From contig JAGLHE010000168.1 of assembly GCA_023143685.1 (NCBI GenBank), forward strand, positions 1 through 33,278: a stretch of DNA of 33,278 nucleotides. The letters run 5' to 3'. The DNA comes from Candidatus Omnitrophota bacterium (GTDB lineage Bacteria > Omnitrophota > Gorgyraeia > Zapsychrales > JANLHA01). The translations under genes and the position numbers were made by a program. Shown piece by piece: positions 15,961 through 25,145 of the stretch. Within the stretch, counting starts at the first letter, position 1, and each line of letters starts with the position of its first letter. The notes under the pieces are model-generated. The model was not told the origin of the DNA. It did not search any database and was given only the letters and a program-made list of their open reading frames with translations.

Positions 15961-16705
15961 GATTAAAAAGGATAGTAAAGAGACAGTTGAAGATTGGGTA
16001 GCGATGGAAGTCCCGTTTACTGTCAATGCCCTGGACAAGGAGTTGGCAACCCTTTTGAGTACCCCGCGTCATCTTGAAGATTTAGTCAGGGGTTTTCTTT
16101 TTACATCCGGTTTAATTAATGATGTAGAGGATATCGAGACGATAAGTATTGATACCCGATGCTGGGTTGCCGATATCAAACTGAATCCACTGATCCAGGA
16201 AAAAGATATGTTATTTCGGAAATTATACACCTCCGGTTGTGGTGGAGGTGTGTTGTTGCAAAATGTATTGAAAAATGAAGAAAGCTTAAAAATATCATCT
16301 GATATCAGGATCAGGAGCGTGGATATTAACAGGATGATGAGTGATTTTCAAAAAAGGTCAGAGGTCTTTTTAAAAACAGGGGGGACACATAGTGCCGCGC
16401 TTGCTGATTGTAAAGATATGTTGATATTCAGGGAAGATATCGGGAGGCATAATGCCGTAGATAAGGTGATCGGCCAGGCATTATCTCAGCAGATTCCTTT
16501 CGGAGATAAAATTATTCTGACTTCGGGCAGGGTTTCAACCGAAATTATTTTTAAAATGCAGAAATGTCAAATCCCTATTATTGTGTCTAAAAGCGCGCCT
16601 ACAGGCAGGGCGGTGAGGTTGGCAGAAAATTTTGGCATAACCCTTATCGGTTTTGCCAGGGGACAAAGGATGAATATATACAGCGGAGAAGAAAGGGTTG
16701 AATAA
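15938..16705 (+). CDS. fdhD: Formate dehydrogenase accessory sulfurtransferase FdhD
   Basis: 'LYTSGCGGG', 'KTGGTHSAALAD', 'REDIGRHNAVDKVIGQAL', 'LTSGRVSTEIIFKM', 'VSKSAPTGRAVRLAENFGITLIGFARG'. ATG at 15932 also possible. Confidence 0.95.
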   Translation: MEPVKIIKIKKDSKETVEDWVAMEVPFTVNALDKELATLLSTPRHLEDLVRGFLFTSGLINDVEDIETISIDTRCWVADIKLNPLIQEKDMLFRKLYTSGCGGGVLLQNVLKNEESLKISSDIRIRSVDINRMMSDFQKRSEVFLKTGGTHSAALADCKDMLIFREDIGRHNAVDKVIGQALSQQIPFGDKIILTSGRVSTEIIFKMQKCQIPIIVSKSAPTGRAVRLAENFGITLIGFARGQRMNIYSGEERVE

Positions 16706-17558
16706 TTTTATCGGTTTTCTAAAAAGAGCAAGGCGGGTATACCTTTTTTTCATTATGGCAGCGGTATTCCTTTTTTTGGCATGTTTCACAAATACTGGTT
16801 TTGCCAAAGAATCATTGAAATTAGCGACGACAACCAGTACTCAGGAAGCAGGGATACTGGATCACATCTTAGAGCCTTTTGAAAAGAAGCATAATGTCAA
16901 TGTTTATGTTATTGCTGTCGGAACGGGCAAGGCTCTTAAACTTGGGGAAAATGGGGACGTTGACATTGTTTTAGTTCATGCCCAAAAGGCTGAAGAGAAG
17001 TTTGTCAGGGAGAAATATGGCGTCAACCGGCGGCAGTTGATGTATAACGATTTTATTATTCTTGGCCCGGAGGGTGACCCCGCGGGAATTACCGGTTTAA
17101 GAGATGCTAAAGTAGCCTTTAAGAAAATACATGCGGCAGAGAAATTGTTTATTTCCCGTGGCGATGATTCCGGAACGCATAAGAAAGAAAAAAGTATCTG
17201 GGAACAGATAAATATCATACCCCAGCCAGGGAGTTGGTATTATGAAGCCGGCCAAGGGATGAGTACTACCCTGAGAATGGCGGATGAAAAAGACGCCTAT
17301 GTCTTGGTTGATCGGGGCACATATATCGACCATGAGGATGATCTCAGTTTGAAATTGATGGTTGAAGGTGATAAGGATTTATTTAACCAATACGGTGTTA
17401 TTGCTGTAAATCCTGATAAACATAATCATGTTAAACATGAACTGGCAATGGATCTCATTACGTGGCTTACTTCTGTAGAATGTCAAAGTATGATTGACGG
17501 ATACATGATGAGAGGACATCGGCTGTTCATGGCTAATACTAATAAACAGGTTCGATAA
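16698..17558 (+). CDS. tupA: Tungstate ABC transporter substrate-binding protein
   Basis: 'LKLATTTSTQEAGILDHILEPFEKKHNVNVYVIAVGTGKALKLGENGDVDIVLVHAQKAEEKFV', 'FISRGDDSGTHKKE': TupA/WtpA-type; N-terminal signal. TTG start, or ATG near 16755. Confidence 0.92.
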   Translation: MNNFIGFLKRARRVYLFFIMAAVFLFLACFTNTGFAKESLKLATTTSTQEAGILDHILEPFEKKHNVNVYVIAVGTGKALKLGENGDVDIVLVHAQKAEEKFVREKYGVNRRQLMYNDFIILGPEGDPAGITGLRDAKVAFKKIHAAEKLFISRGDDSGTHKKEKSIWEQINIIPQPGSWYYEAGQGMSTTLRMADEKDAYVLVDRGTYIDHEDDLSLKLMVEGDKDLFNQYGVIAVNPDKHNHVKHELAMDLITWLTSVECQSMIDGYMMRGHRLFMANTNKQVR

Positions 17559-18262
17559 TGGAATATATTTTTGCCGGCGTAAAAGAAGCGTTCAGGATTA
17601 TTTTCACTTTCGATGCGCAGTTTTTGCGGATAGTTTTTACATCAATCAGAGTATCAACCTCTGCGACGCTATTGAGCGTGCTGTTTGGCGTTCCTCTTGG
17701 GATTTTTTTGGCGGAAAAGAAATTTTTTGGACGTGATACCCTCGTTGTCATCATTAATACACTCATGTCTATCCCGACGGTTGTCGTGGGCCTTATGTTA
17801 TATTCATTTTTATCGAGGAGAGGGCCGTTGGGTGAGATGGGACTTCTTTATACCTCGGCAGCAATGATTATCGGCCAATTTGTCCTCATCCTTCCCATCA
17901 TTACCGGATTGACCATAACAGCTATTCAAAGCCTGGACGGGAGGGTCAGGAAAACGATTTGGTCGATGGGCGCTGATTATAAACAAGGCCTTATTATGTT
18001 TTTACATGAAGCGCGATATGGTATTCTCGCCGCTGTTGTTGTTGGGTTCGGGCGGGCTTTTTCCGAGATTGGTATTTCTATGATGCTGGGTGGGAACATT
18101 AGGGGATATACCCGTAATATTACGACAGCTATTGCCCTGGAAACCAGTAAGGGGGAATTCGCTTTGGGTATTTCGTTAGGAGTTGTCCTTTTGGCCATCT
18201 CTCTTGTTATCAATCTGATATTCACGCAGTTGCAGAAAAGAGCAAAATATGAGTTGTTATGA
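17558..18262 (+). CDS. tupB: Tungstate ABC transporter permease
   Basis: 'IRVSTSATLLSVLFGVPLGIFLA', 'IINTLMSIPTVVVGLMLYSFLSRRGPLG', 'GRAFSEIGISMMLGGNIRGYTRNITTAIALETSKGEF'. Confidence 0.93.
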   Translation: MEYIFAGVKEAFRIIFTFDAQFLRIVFTSIRVSTSATLLSVLFGVPLGIFLAEKKFFGRDTLVVIINTLMSIPTVVVGLMLYSFLSRRGPLGEMGLLYTSAAMIIGQFVLILPIITGLTITAIQSLDGRVRKTIWSMGADYKQGLIMFLHEARYGILAAVVVGFGRAFSEIGISMMLGGNIRGYTRNITTAIALETSKGEFALGISLGVVLLAISLVINLIFTQLQKRAKYELL

Positions 18263-19259
18263 GCTGGAAGGGGTTAGACAAAAATTTAATGAGTTTACAT
18301 TAAAAATAGAGAAATGCTGTTTTATAAAGGGCAAAATTTATTCCTTAGTCGGGCCGAATGGATGCGGGAAATCAACTTTTTTGAATATTCTTTCATTTCT
18401 CGATAAGCCATTAGAAGGGAAGATTTCTTTCAAAGGGAAGACGGTTGATAATTCTAATCCGCGGGAAGTTGTTTCCTTAAGAAGACAAATAGGCTATTTT
18501 TTACAAAATACTTACTTGTTCAATATGAGTGTATACGATAACGTTGCCTATGGATTAAAATTAAGAAAGATACCGGAAAGTGAAATCAGGAGGAGGGCCG
18601 GTTCAATGTTGGCAACCCTTTCGTTATCACACATTAGTGATAAACATGTCCGCCGGCTTTCGGGTGGAGAAGCTCAAAAAGTTGCGCTCGCTCGAACTCT
18701 TGTGCTGGATACGGATGTTTTGTTGTTAGACGAACCGACAAGCAATGTTGATAAAAACAGTACGCGCGTTATTGAAGAGGTTGTTCTTGCTTTGAATAAA
18801 GAAAGGCAGACGACGGTGTTTGTCGCAACGCATTCATTTGATCAGGCATACAGGCTGTCACACAATGTTGTTTCTATGATCAACGGAGGTATTAAAGAAA
18901 TAAGTTGCGAAAATGTATTTTCCGGAGTTTTGGTAAAGGAGGAGAATGACCTGTATGCTCTTAAGTTAACTGACACTGTGGTGTTAAAACTGGTTTATTG
19001 TGAAAATAAATTGGTTACTGTAGTTGTTGATCCCAAAGATATTGTTCTTTCTCTTGAACAGTTTGATTCCAGCGCCTGTAATAGTTTTTCAGGAAAGATA
19101 AACAAGATAGAAGAGGTTAATGGCTTCCTGCGGGTGTTTGTTGATGTGGGAGTCATATTTTGTGCTGTTGTTACACAGGCGTCTTTTCATCGCCTGCAGT
19201 TAAATATTGGAAGAAAAATTTGGGTTACCTTTAAGGTTGCTTCTGTGAAAGTTCTTTAG
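18249..19259 (+). CDS. tupC: Tungstate ABC transporter ATP-binding protein with C-terminal TOBE-like region
   Basis: Walker A 'GPNGCGKST', signature 'LSGGEAQKVALARTL', Walker B 'VLLLDEPTSNVD'; overlaps tupB by 14 bp. Confidence 0.92.
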   Translation: MSCYELEGVRQKFNEFTLKIEKCCFIKGKIYSLVGPNGCGKSTFLNILSFLDKPLEGKISFKGKTVDNSNPREVVSLRRQIGYFLQNTYLFNMSVYDNVAYGLKLRKIPESEIRRRAGSMLATLSLSHISDKHVRRLSGGEAQKVALARTLVLDTDVLLLDEPTSNVDKNSTRVIEEVVLALNKERQTTVFVATHSFDQAYRLSHNVVSMINGGIKEISCENVFSGVLVKEENDLYALKLTDTVVLKLVYCENKLVTVVVDPKDIVLSLEQFDSSACNSFSGKINKIEEVNGFLRVFVDVGVIFCAVVTQASFHRLQLNIGRKIWVTFKVASVKVL

Positions 19260-19273
19260 TCTGAGATCCGAAT

Positions 19274-20494
19274 ATGATTACATTTGACAAATCATTACAA
19301 TTTGTTTCCAAAAACACCGCTCGATTGTCGTCAGTAAACATTGAGGTTATTGAATCCGTTGACAGGGTGCTTGCTCAAGATGTTTTCTCGCCGGTGGATT
19401 TGCCTCCTTTTAACAAGTCCGCGGTAGATGGTTATGGTGTCAAAGTCAAGGATACAGCGCATGTCCCGGTGCAACTCAAACGCGTCGGGTTTATTGAGGC
19501 GGGGCAGCATTATCGACGGACAATTAAACAAGGGGAGTGTGTTAAAATCATGACAGGAGCACCTGTTCCGAAAGGTGTTGAGGCCATTGTTATGATTGAA
19601 GATACGTCAGTTGATAATCGTTCCTGGGTAACAGTAAAGAAACATGTTTCTAAGGGGAAGAATATTTGCCGGTGCGGGGAAGACGTTCAAAAGGGGCAAA
19701 CGGTCTTAAGAAAAGGTAGTATTATACGAGGCCCTGAGATCCTCCTTTTGTCGGGGTTAGGGAAGAAAACAGTCAGGGTTTACAGGAAGCCTAAAATCGC
19801 CATTCTTAATACCGGGGGGGAGGTCGTTGAGCCTGGTAAAAAAGTTGGAAAAAATAAAATATATAATAGCAATGGCCCTTTATTGGTTTCTCTTTGTAAG
19901 AGAAAAGGTTTGACTGCAAATTATCTGGGGATTGTAGAGGACAGGGAAGAGAAACTTTCCGAGAGTATCCGGGAAGGTTTGCGTGATGATGTTTTAATCA
20001 TTACGGGCGGAGTTTCCATGGGCGATTATGACCTTGTGCCGCATATTTTAAGAAAATCAGGAGTTAAGATAGTTTTTCATAAAGTCAGGATGAAGCCGGG
20101 GCAACCATTTTTATTCGGTATAAGTAAGAACGGAATTGTATTTGGTCTTCCAGGGAACCCGGTGGCAACCTTTTTGACTTTTAACTTATTTATTAAGCCG
20201 GCGATAGATAAAATGAAGGGTATGACGTGGTATAAACCGAAATTTTTGAAAGGAATTTTAGGAAGAAATTTTTGTCATAATCCCGGGAGGAAACATTTTG
20301 TTAAGGCCGTGATAAAGCCTTCAAAGGAAGGCCTGGCAAAAATATATCCGGTAAAGGGCCATGGTTCGGGTGATGTTGTTTCTTTAACAAAGGTGAATGG
20401 ATTCATGGCCATTGACGAGAACGTTTCCAAATTAGAAAAAGGTATGAAGGCGGATTATATTCTATGGACGGAAGAATCTATTCAATCCATTTAA
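19274..20494 (+). CDS. moeA: Molybdopterin molybdotransferase MoeA
   Basis: 'PPFNKSAVDGYGV', 'GECVKIMTGAPVPKGVEAIVMIED', 'ILNTGGEVVEPG', 'NSNGPLL', 'ITGGVSMGDYDLVPHIL', 'GLPGNPVATFLTF'. Confidence 0.95.
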   Translation: MITFDKSLQFVSKNTARLSSVNIEVIESVDRVLAQDVFSPVDLPPFNKSAVDGYGVKVKDTAHVPVQLKRVGFIEAGQHYRRTIKQGECVKIMTGAPVPKGVEAIVMIEDTSVDNRSWVTVKKHVSKGKNICRCGEDVQKGQTVLRKGSIIRGPEILLLSGLGKKTVRVYRKPKIAILNTGGEVVEPGKKVGKNKIYNSNGPLLVSLCKRKGLTANYLGIVEDREEKLSESIREGLRDDVLIITGGVSMGDYDLVPHILRKSGVKIVFHKVRMKPGQPFLFGISKNGIVFGLPGNPVATFLTFNLFIKPAIDKMKGMTWYKPKFLKGILGRNFCHNPGRKHFVKAVIKPSKEGLAKIYPVKGHGSGDVVSLTKVNGFMAIDENVSKLEKGMKADYILWTEESIQSI

Positions 20495-20499
20495 GCGAG

Positions 20500-20925
20500 A
20501 TGAAAGGATCGTCTTGTGTGGAGGTTAAACAGGCTAAGGTTGTGCGAAATTTTGGCTTGGAGTCCGATATCCGCGCAGGGGATACGGTTAAACAGGTGAG
20601 CCTGCATTCGATTGAAGGCATTCGGCGGCAGAGAAAATGCGCAAGAATTGGTGAGACGAAAAAGAACCTTGTCCCTGGTGATTTTTCCGAAAACATAACC
20701 ACGATAGATATGGATTTAACCAGTTTGAAATTACACGATAAACTCAAAATCAACTCAAAGGTTGTTTTGGAAATATCGAAGATCGGGAAGGAATGTTATG
20801 AATATTGTCCTCGAGAAGCAAGTAAGAATCATTGTGTTATTCCAAAAGAGGCTATATTCGTCAAAGCATTAACGAGTGGAACGATTTCTACCGGCGATAC
20901 AATTGAGGTAATGAAAGATGTTTAA
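20500..20925 (+). CDS. MOSC domain protein
   Basis: 'DIRAGDTVKQVSLHSIEGIRRQR...LVPGDFSENITT..IDLTSLKLHDKLKI...LEISKIGKECYEYC...GTISTGDTIEV' MOSC pattern. ORF track start 20464 overlaps moeA. Confidence 0.85.
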   Translation: MKGSSCVEVKQAKVVRNFGLESDIRAGDTVKQVSLHSIEGIRRQRKCARIGETKKNLVPGDFSENITTIDMDLTSLKLHDKLKINSKVVLEISKIGKECYEYCPREASKNHCVIPKEAIFVKALTSGTISTGDTIEVMKDV

Positions 20926-21394
20926 ATTTTCAGTTCTAACAATCAGCGATAGATGTTCAAAAGGGGAATGTGAGGATACGAGCGGGAAGGTTATTATTGA
21001 CATGATGAACAATTTAGATGGTGAAGTTGCCTGCTATGAGATTGTCCCGGATGAACCGGATCTAATAAAGGATAAATTAATAACATATTGTGACCATCTG
21101 AAAGTTCAACTTGTTTTAACGACAGGGGGGACGGGCTTAGGGCCAAGGGATGTGACGCCGGAGGCGACAAGAGAAATAGCTCATAAAATTATTCCGGGGA
21201 TTTCTGAAGCCATACGATTAGAGGGTATGAAAAAAACAAAGAAGGCAATGCTTTCCAGGGGAATAAGCGCGTTGCGGCGGGGTTCGATTATAATTAACTT
21301 GCCCGGTAGTCCCAGGGGAGTCAGGGAGTCTTTGGAAATTATTCTGGATATTATCCCGCATGCTCTTGATATGGTAAAAGGTATGAGGCATTAA
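20918..21394 (+). CDS. mogA: Molybdopterin adenylyltransferase MogA/MoaB family
   Basis: 'VLTISDRCSKGECEDTSGKVI', 'LVLTTGGTGLGPRDVTPEATREIAHKIIPGISEAIR', 'LPGSPRGVRESLEIILDIIPHALDM'. Confidence 0.95.
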   Translation: MFKFSVLTISDRCSKGECEDTSGKVIIDMMNNLDGEVACYEIVPDEPDLIKDKLITYCDHLKVQLVLTTGGTGLGPRDVTPEATREIAHKIIPGISEAIRLEGMKKTKKAMLSRGISALRRGSIIINLPGSPRGVRESLEIILDIIPHALDMVKGMRH

Positions 21395-21433
21395 AAAGTT
21401 TGAATATAATTAACACTTGGAGGGGTTGTTACA

Positions 21434-22393
21434 ATGTCTTTGAAAAATATACAGAATCAATTAATTGATCCGTATGGACGTGTGATTCATAAATTGAGAG
21501 TGCAATTAATAGATGCCTGCAATTTCCGTTGTTTTTATTGCATGCCGTCGAATGCAAAGTTTTTTCGGCCTTCGGAGTTGCTGACGGCTTCGGAATTATT
21601 GCATATCTGCTCGGGTCTTGTTGATTCAGGGATTGATGAAATAAGGATTTCTGGCGGCGAGCCAACAATAAGAAAAGATTTTGAAGAGATTGTGGCGGGG
21701 CTTTCGTCTCTCGATCTTTTGAAATTGGGGGTTACAACAAATGCGGTTACGCTAAAAAGTAAGCTTCCTTTTTTAAAAAGCACACAATGTCGATATATTA
21801 ATATCAGTTTAGACAGCCTTACAAAAAGAGGATTTTATGCAATTACAAAGACAGATGAATTTCATGTCGCATATGACGCTATTTTAAAGGCTAAGCAGAT
21901 GGGGTTTCATGTGAAGGTTAATGTTGTGCTTCTTAAAGGGGTTAACGATCATGAGATTTTTGATTTTATTGATTTCTCGGCGAAACAGAAAATTGAAGTA
22001 CGATTTTTGGAACTTATGAAAATCGGCCTGCATCATGATCAACATGCAAAATTGTTTATTTCAGCTCAGGAGATTATAGAGCGGATAGAGTTGAGGGATA
22101 AACTTACGCCTCAATCAATGAATTGTGATTCGACATCATTTAATTTCAGGACTTTGGCCGGTGCGCAGATTGGATTTATTGCCTCCGAATCACAGCCGTT
22201 TTGTTGTTTTTGTTCAAGATTGCGATTGACGGCGCAGGGAGTTTTAAGAGCTTGCCTTATGGTGAAAAAAGGGATAAATTTTCGTGATAAAGAAAAATCG
22301 GAATATCCCAAACTTCTTCAATCAGTTATCGCAATGAAACCTACAGACAGGATTAATTCGATCGCGCAGCCGATGTATCAGATAGGGGGCTAA
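21434..22393 (+). CDS. moaA: GTP 3',8-cyclase MoaA (radical SAM)
   Basis: 'RVQLIDACNFRCFYCMP' CxxxCxxC, 'EIRISGGEPTIRKD', 'VNVVLLKGVNDHEI', second cluster 'CCFCSRLRLTAQGVLRAC'. Confidence 0.94.
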   Translation: MSLKNIQNQLIDPYGRVIHKLRVQLIDACNFRCFYCMPSNAKFFRPSELLTASELLHICSGLVDSGIDEIRISGGEPTIRKDFEEIVAGLSSLDLLKLGVTTNAVTLKSKLPFLKSTQCRYINISLDSLTKRGFYAITKTDEFHVAYDAILKAKQMGFHVKVNVVLLKGVNDHEIFDFIDFSAKQKIEVRFLELMKIGLHHDQHAKLFISAQEIIERIELRDKLTPQSMNCDSTSFNFRTLAGAQIGFIASESQPFCCFCSRLRLTAQGVLRACLMVKKGINFRDKEKSEYPKLLQSVIAMKPTDRINSIAQPMYQIGG

Positions 22394-22450
22394 AAATTTA
22401 GCCGAAAATCTTTCAGGGTTAGCCAAAATTTATTAATCGTCGTCCCTTGC

Positions 22451-24490
22451 CTATTTAAACTCCTCATCCACTTGTCGTTCGATACTACGCTCGATAAAAT
22501 TCGGTATGCGGGCACGGATTCGTTCTTTGGTCCAGTTCGGAAGCCAGAGGAAGTTCATCGTTCCCATCGGACCGGAAAGCTGAAAATCAAAGTCCAGAAA
22601 CGGCACGTCCTTTTTAAAGAAATTAAGAATAGGCTTAAACTCTTTCGCGGTTTCAAGCAGTCCGCGGTTCAATGACATCGAGATTATGCTCGAGGCCATA
22701 TCATTATTTTTGATATAAAAGTCGCCGGAAATTTTAACATCTTCAGCTTTAAAATCAATGTTATATATCCCGGCGCGGCCGGGTTCAATAATAAACTTGG
22801 TTTTGGTGTTATGAAAATAAACGTCCAGAAGTGAGTGCAGGCCGAACGTATCCGACATCCACTTAAAGAAATCAAAGTTTTTCAGATGTCCATTCCGGAT
22901 GTCAATGTCGCCTCTCAGGTCAAATTGAGGATAGCTCCGGAATTCAAGATTGCTGTTTAGCCGGCCATGTACTTTTGAAAAGTGTACCAGGATCTCTTTA
23001 AGTTTATTGGCATTCAAGTCATCAAGTCCGGCCTTCGCCATAAACCGGAAGGGCAAATCGGTCGTATCGATCAGGAGCTTGCCGTTAACCTTGCCTTCGT
23101 AGGCCGTGGCGCTTACGTCGATTTCTTTGATATCCGAAGAATTAAAATTTGAAACCGCATGCAGGTCGCTCACCGATACTGTGTGTTTATTGCCGTTAAT
23201 GATCCAGAGTGCTCGTCCTTTTTTGGACTCAATTTTCAAATGCGGATAATTGAAAAAATCAAAAATAAAATCATCAGCCGTAATGTCCACCGTAGTGAGC
23301 GTGCCCATAGATGTGGTGTTGTCGATAAATTGTAGTTTAAGTCCGCTGTCGACATGAAAAGCGTCATTCTCAAGTTTACCGGATATTTTAAAATCTGTTT
23401 GTTTTAGGTCTCCCATCCCTTTGTCTTTCAAAAAGGCAGGATAAAAGACTGTCTTCAGGTCGAATGTAGGAGGATCTGATAAAGTAATGTTGCCCCGGAG
23501 CGTTACCGGCGCGTTATTGAATCTCACGTCAAAACGTGTAATGGCGATATTCGGGAGCGCCGCCTTGATCACACAGTCGAGGTCCGTAAAATAAAAGTTG
23601 CAGTGGGCTAGTTCGTTGACCGGGGCCTTGCCGCCTTTGAGTGTACGCAGAAAAAATTTAACCCGATCGATAATGTTGAGCGGTTGAACGGTTTTTGTCG
23701 GTTTGGCGTGTGTCTCAGTGGTGTTTGCGAAACTGAAGCCTTTAAGGTAGAGTTGGTCGCCTTCAATCTGTCCCCAGAATTTTGAATACAGGCTCGCACC
23801 GCTTAAAATAATTGAATCAAGAAAGAAGGCCTCTTCGCTCCACCGGCTTCTTAGCTCATACGTGAGGAACGGCTTTTTTTCAGGGTTCTTTTTTTTGTTT
23901 GCCAGATGTTCTTCGTTCTCCACATCCAGTGTGCCCGAAATTTTTACATTATCTCCTTGTATGGTGAACACAAAATCCACATCAAGGTGGTCGGGTCCAT
24001 AATTGTTATCGATGAGCTTAATGACAGACTCACTGAACGTGATTTCAACATCGGCTTTCGGTATTTTCTTGAGCGTGTCCAGGAGAACTATAAAATTTTC
24101 TCTGATAAATTGACAAAAATTCTGCCACCGTAAATAAGGGGCATCGACCAGGATTTCTGTGATACAGATTTCTTTTTTAAAGATCAAGCGGTTTATGCAG
24201 AACTTTGCTTTAATAGAAGGGAAGTGGATGACGTTAAGTGTTGGGCCTGTCTTGGGAGCTATCGCGATTTCTTTAATTGTTACCGTGTTTGGGAATGAAT
24301 AGGTCACTTTTCCAATCGACAGTTGATATGTAAGCGCGTCACTTGCGGTTTTGCTCGCGGTATCTTTGGTTTTTGAAAGCAACACATTGACGGTCAGCGT
24401 GATACTTATCCATACAAAAAGGACAATGGCGCATATAATAAATGCCGTCTTTTTATGGTCATGCATCAACTTTCGAATCGTAGGCATCAT
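22451..24490 (-). CDS. AsmA-like / DUF748-like membrane-anchored protein
   Basis: Single N-terminal TM 'KTAFIICAIVLFVWISITLTVNVLL', beta-rich body, C-terminal 'GHLKNFDFFKWMSDTFG..' AsmA_2-like repeats. Start placed at ATG 24490, downstream of the terminator. Confidence 0.65.
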   Translation of the reverse strand: MMPTIRKLMHDHKKTAFIICAIVLFVWISITLTVNVLLSKTKDTASKTASDALTYQLSIGKVTYSFPNTVTIKEIAIAPKTGPTLNVIHFPSIKAKFCINRLIFKKEICITEILVDAPYLRWQNFCQFIRENFIVLLDTLKKIPKADVEITFSESVIKLIDNNYGPDHLDVDFVFTIQGDNVKISGTLDVENEEHLANKKKNPEKKPFLTYELRSRWSEEAFFLDSIILSGASLYSKFWGQIEGDQLYLKGFSFANTTETHAKPTKTVQPLNIIDRVKFFLRTLKGGKAPVNELAHCNFYFTDLDCVIKAALPNIAITRFDVRFNNAPVTLRGNITLSDPPTFDLKTVFYPAFLKDKGMGDLKQTDFKISGKLENDAFHVDSGLKLQFIDNTTSMGTLTTVDITADDFIFDFFNYPHLKIESKKGRALWIINGNKHTVSVSDLHAVSNFNSSDIKEIDVSATAYEGKVNGKLLIDTTDLPFRFMAKAGLDDLNANKLKEILVHFSKVHGRLNSNLEFRSYPQFDLRGDIDIRNGHLKNFDFFKWMSDTFGLHSLLDVYFHNTKTKFIIEPGRAGIYNIDFKAEDVKISGDFYIKNNDMASSIISMSLNRGLLETAKEFKPILNFFKKDVPFLDFDFQLSGPMGTMNFLWLPNWTKERIRARIPNFIERSIERQVDEEFK

Positions 24491-24514
24491 TTTATTTTTT
24501 CCCTTGCGCCAAAA

Positions 24515-24553
24515 TAGAAAACCCATTCTCTCTCTCGAAAGAATGGGTTTAAA
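24515..24553 (-). terminator. Rho-independent terminator, likely expression platform of the upstream leader RNA
   Basis: Minus strand AAACCCATTCT-TTCGAGAGAG-AGAATGGGTTTTCTATTTT. Confidence 0.7.
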
Positions 24554-24668
24554 AATTAACGCTGAGCCAACGCTTCCTTTGTTCTGCCAGGAAGTAGGAT
24601 GCCTAAGCACTATTAACACTCTTATTGCTTTCCGCCCGCATAATTCAGGCGAGTTTGCAATAATAAAT

Positions 24669-24836
24669 GAAGTGCAACTTCGCTTTTGGCAACCCAGCCA
24701 CCGTTACCAGATTTTCTGGTATTAGGCCTGTTGGCTTTGCCGATGGCAGTTGTTTATGTGATTTCTCAAGGATGAGGCGCCATCGCCCGTTAGGGGTCCT
24801 GTTCTTTCGAAACAGTTTGCCTTTATCAATAGCACT
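24669..24836 (-). ncRNA. GEMM-I (c-di-GMP-type) riboswitch-like leader with additional inserted helix
   Basis: Minus strand: AGTGC..AAAGGCAAACTGTTTCGAAAGAACAGGAC-[insert]-GGCAAAGCCAACAGGCCTAATACCAGAAAATCTGGTAACGGTGGCTGGGTTGCC..GCACT: P1, GAAA-tetraloop P2 and P3 of GEMM. The insert contains CGATGGC/GCCATCG stem (24741-24747/24779-24785). Confidence 0.6.
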
Positions 24837-25054
24837 GCTTTATTTCCCAATTAAAGTATACATTATTAACATATAGGAATACCAGAATATTTTTATGCGC
24901 AAAAAAGTAGAAAAAACAAGGTTTTTCTTGGGCAAAAAGGAGGTGCCTCAAGTTTTTTATATAATTTATTCGTTTTTTTTGTAAGATAAGATATTTTAAG
25001 CCACTCACCAAAAATATTGGCCTAGACAATTGGAACCACCTTACTATAATAAGA

Positions 25055-25087
25055 AGGGCAGAATTATTTCTGTCCTGTTTTTTTTGC
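25055..25087 (+). terminator. Terminator-like hairpin upstream of the lipoprotein gene
   Basis: gggcagaa-ttat-ttctgtcctgtttttttt. Confidence 0.65.
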
Positions 25088-25145
25088 AGTCATTATAGAG
25101 AATAAGAAAATACTTGAAAATACCGGCATATGAGGGGGGGGTATT

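Noticed and set aside
24351-24725. 124-aa + strand ORF overlapping the AsmA-like gene start and the leader
   Set aside because: Antisense to the AsmA N-terminus and to the terminator and riboswitch-like structure; no protein motifs.
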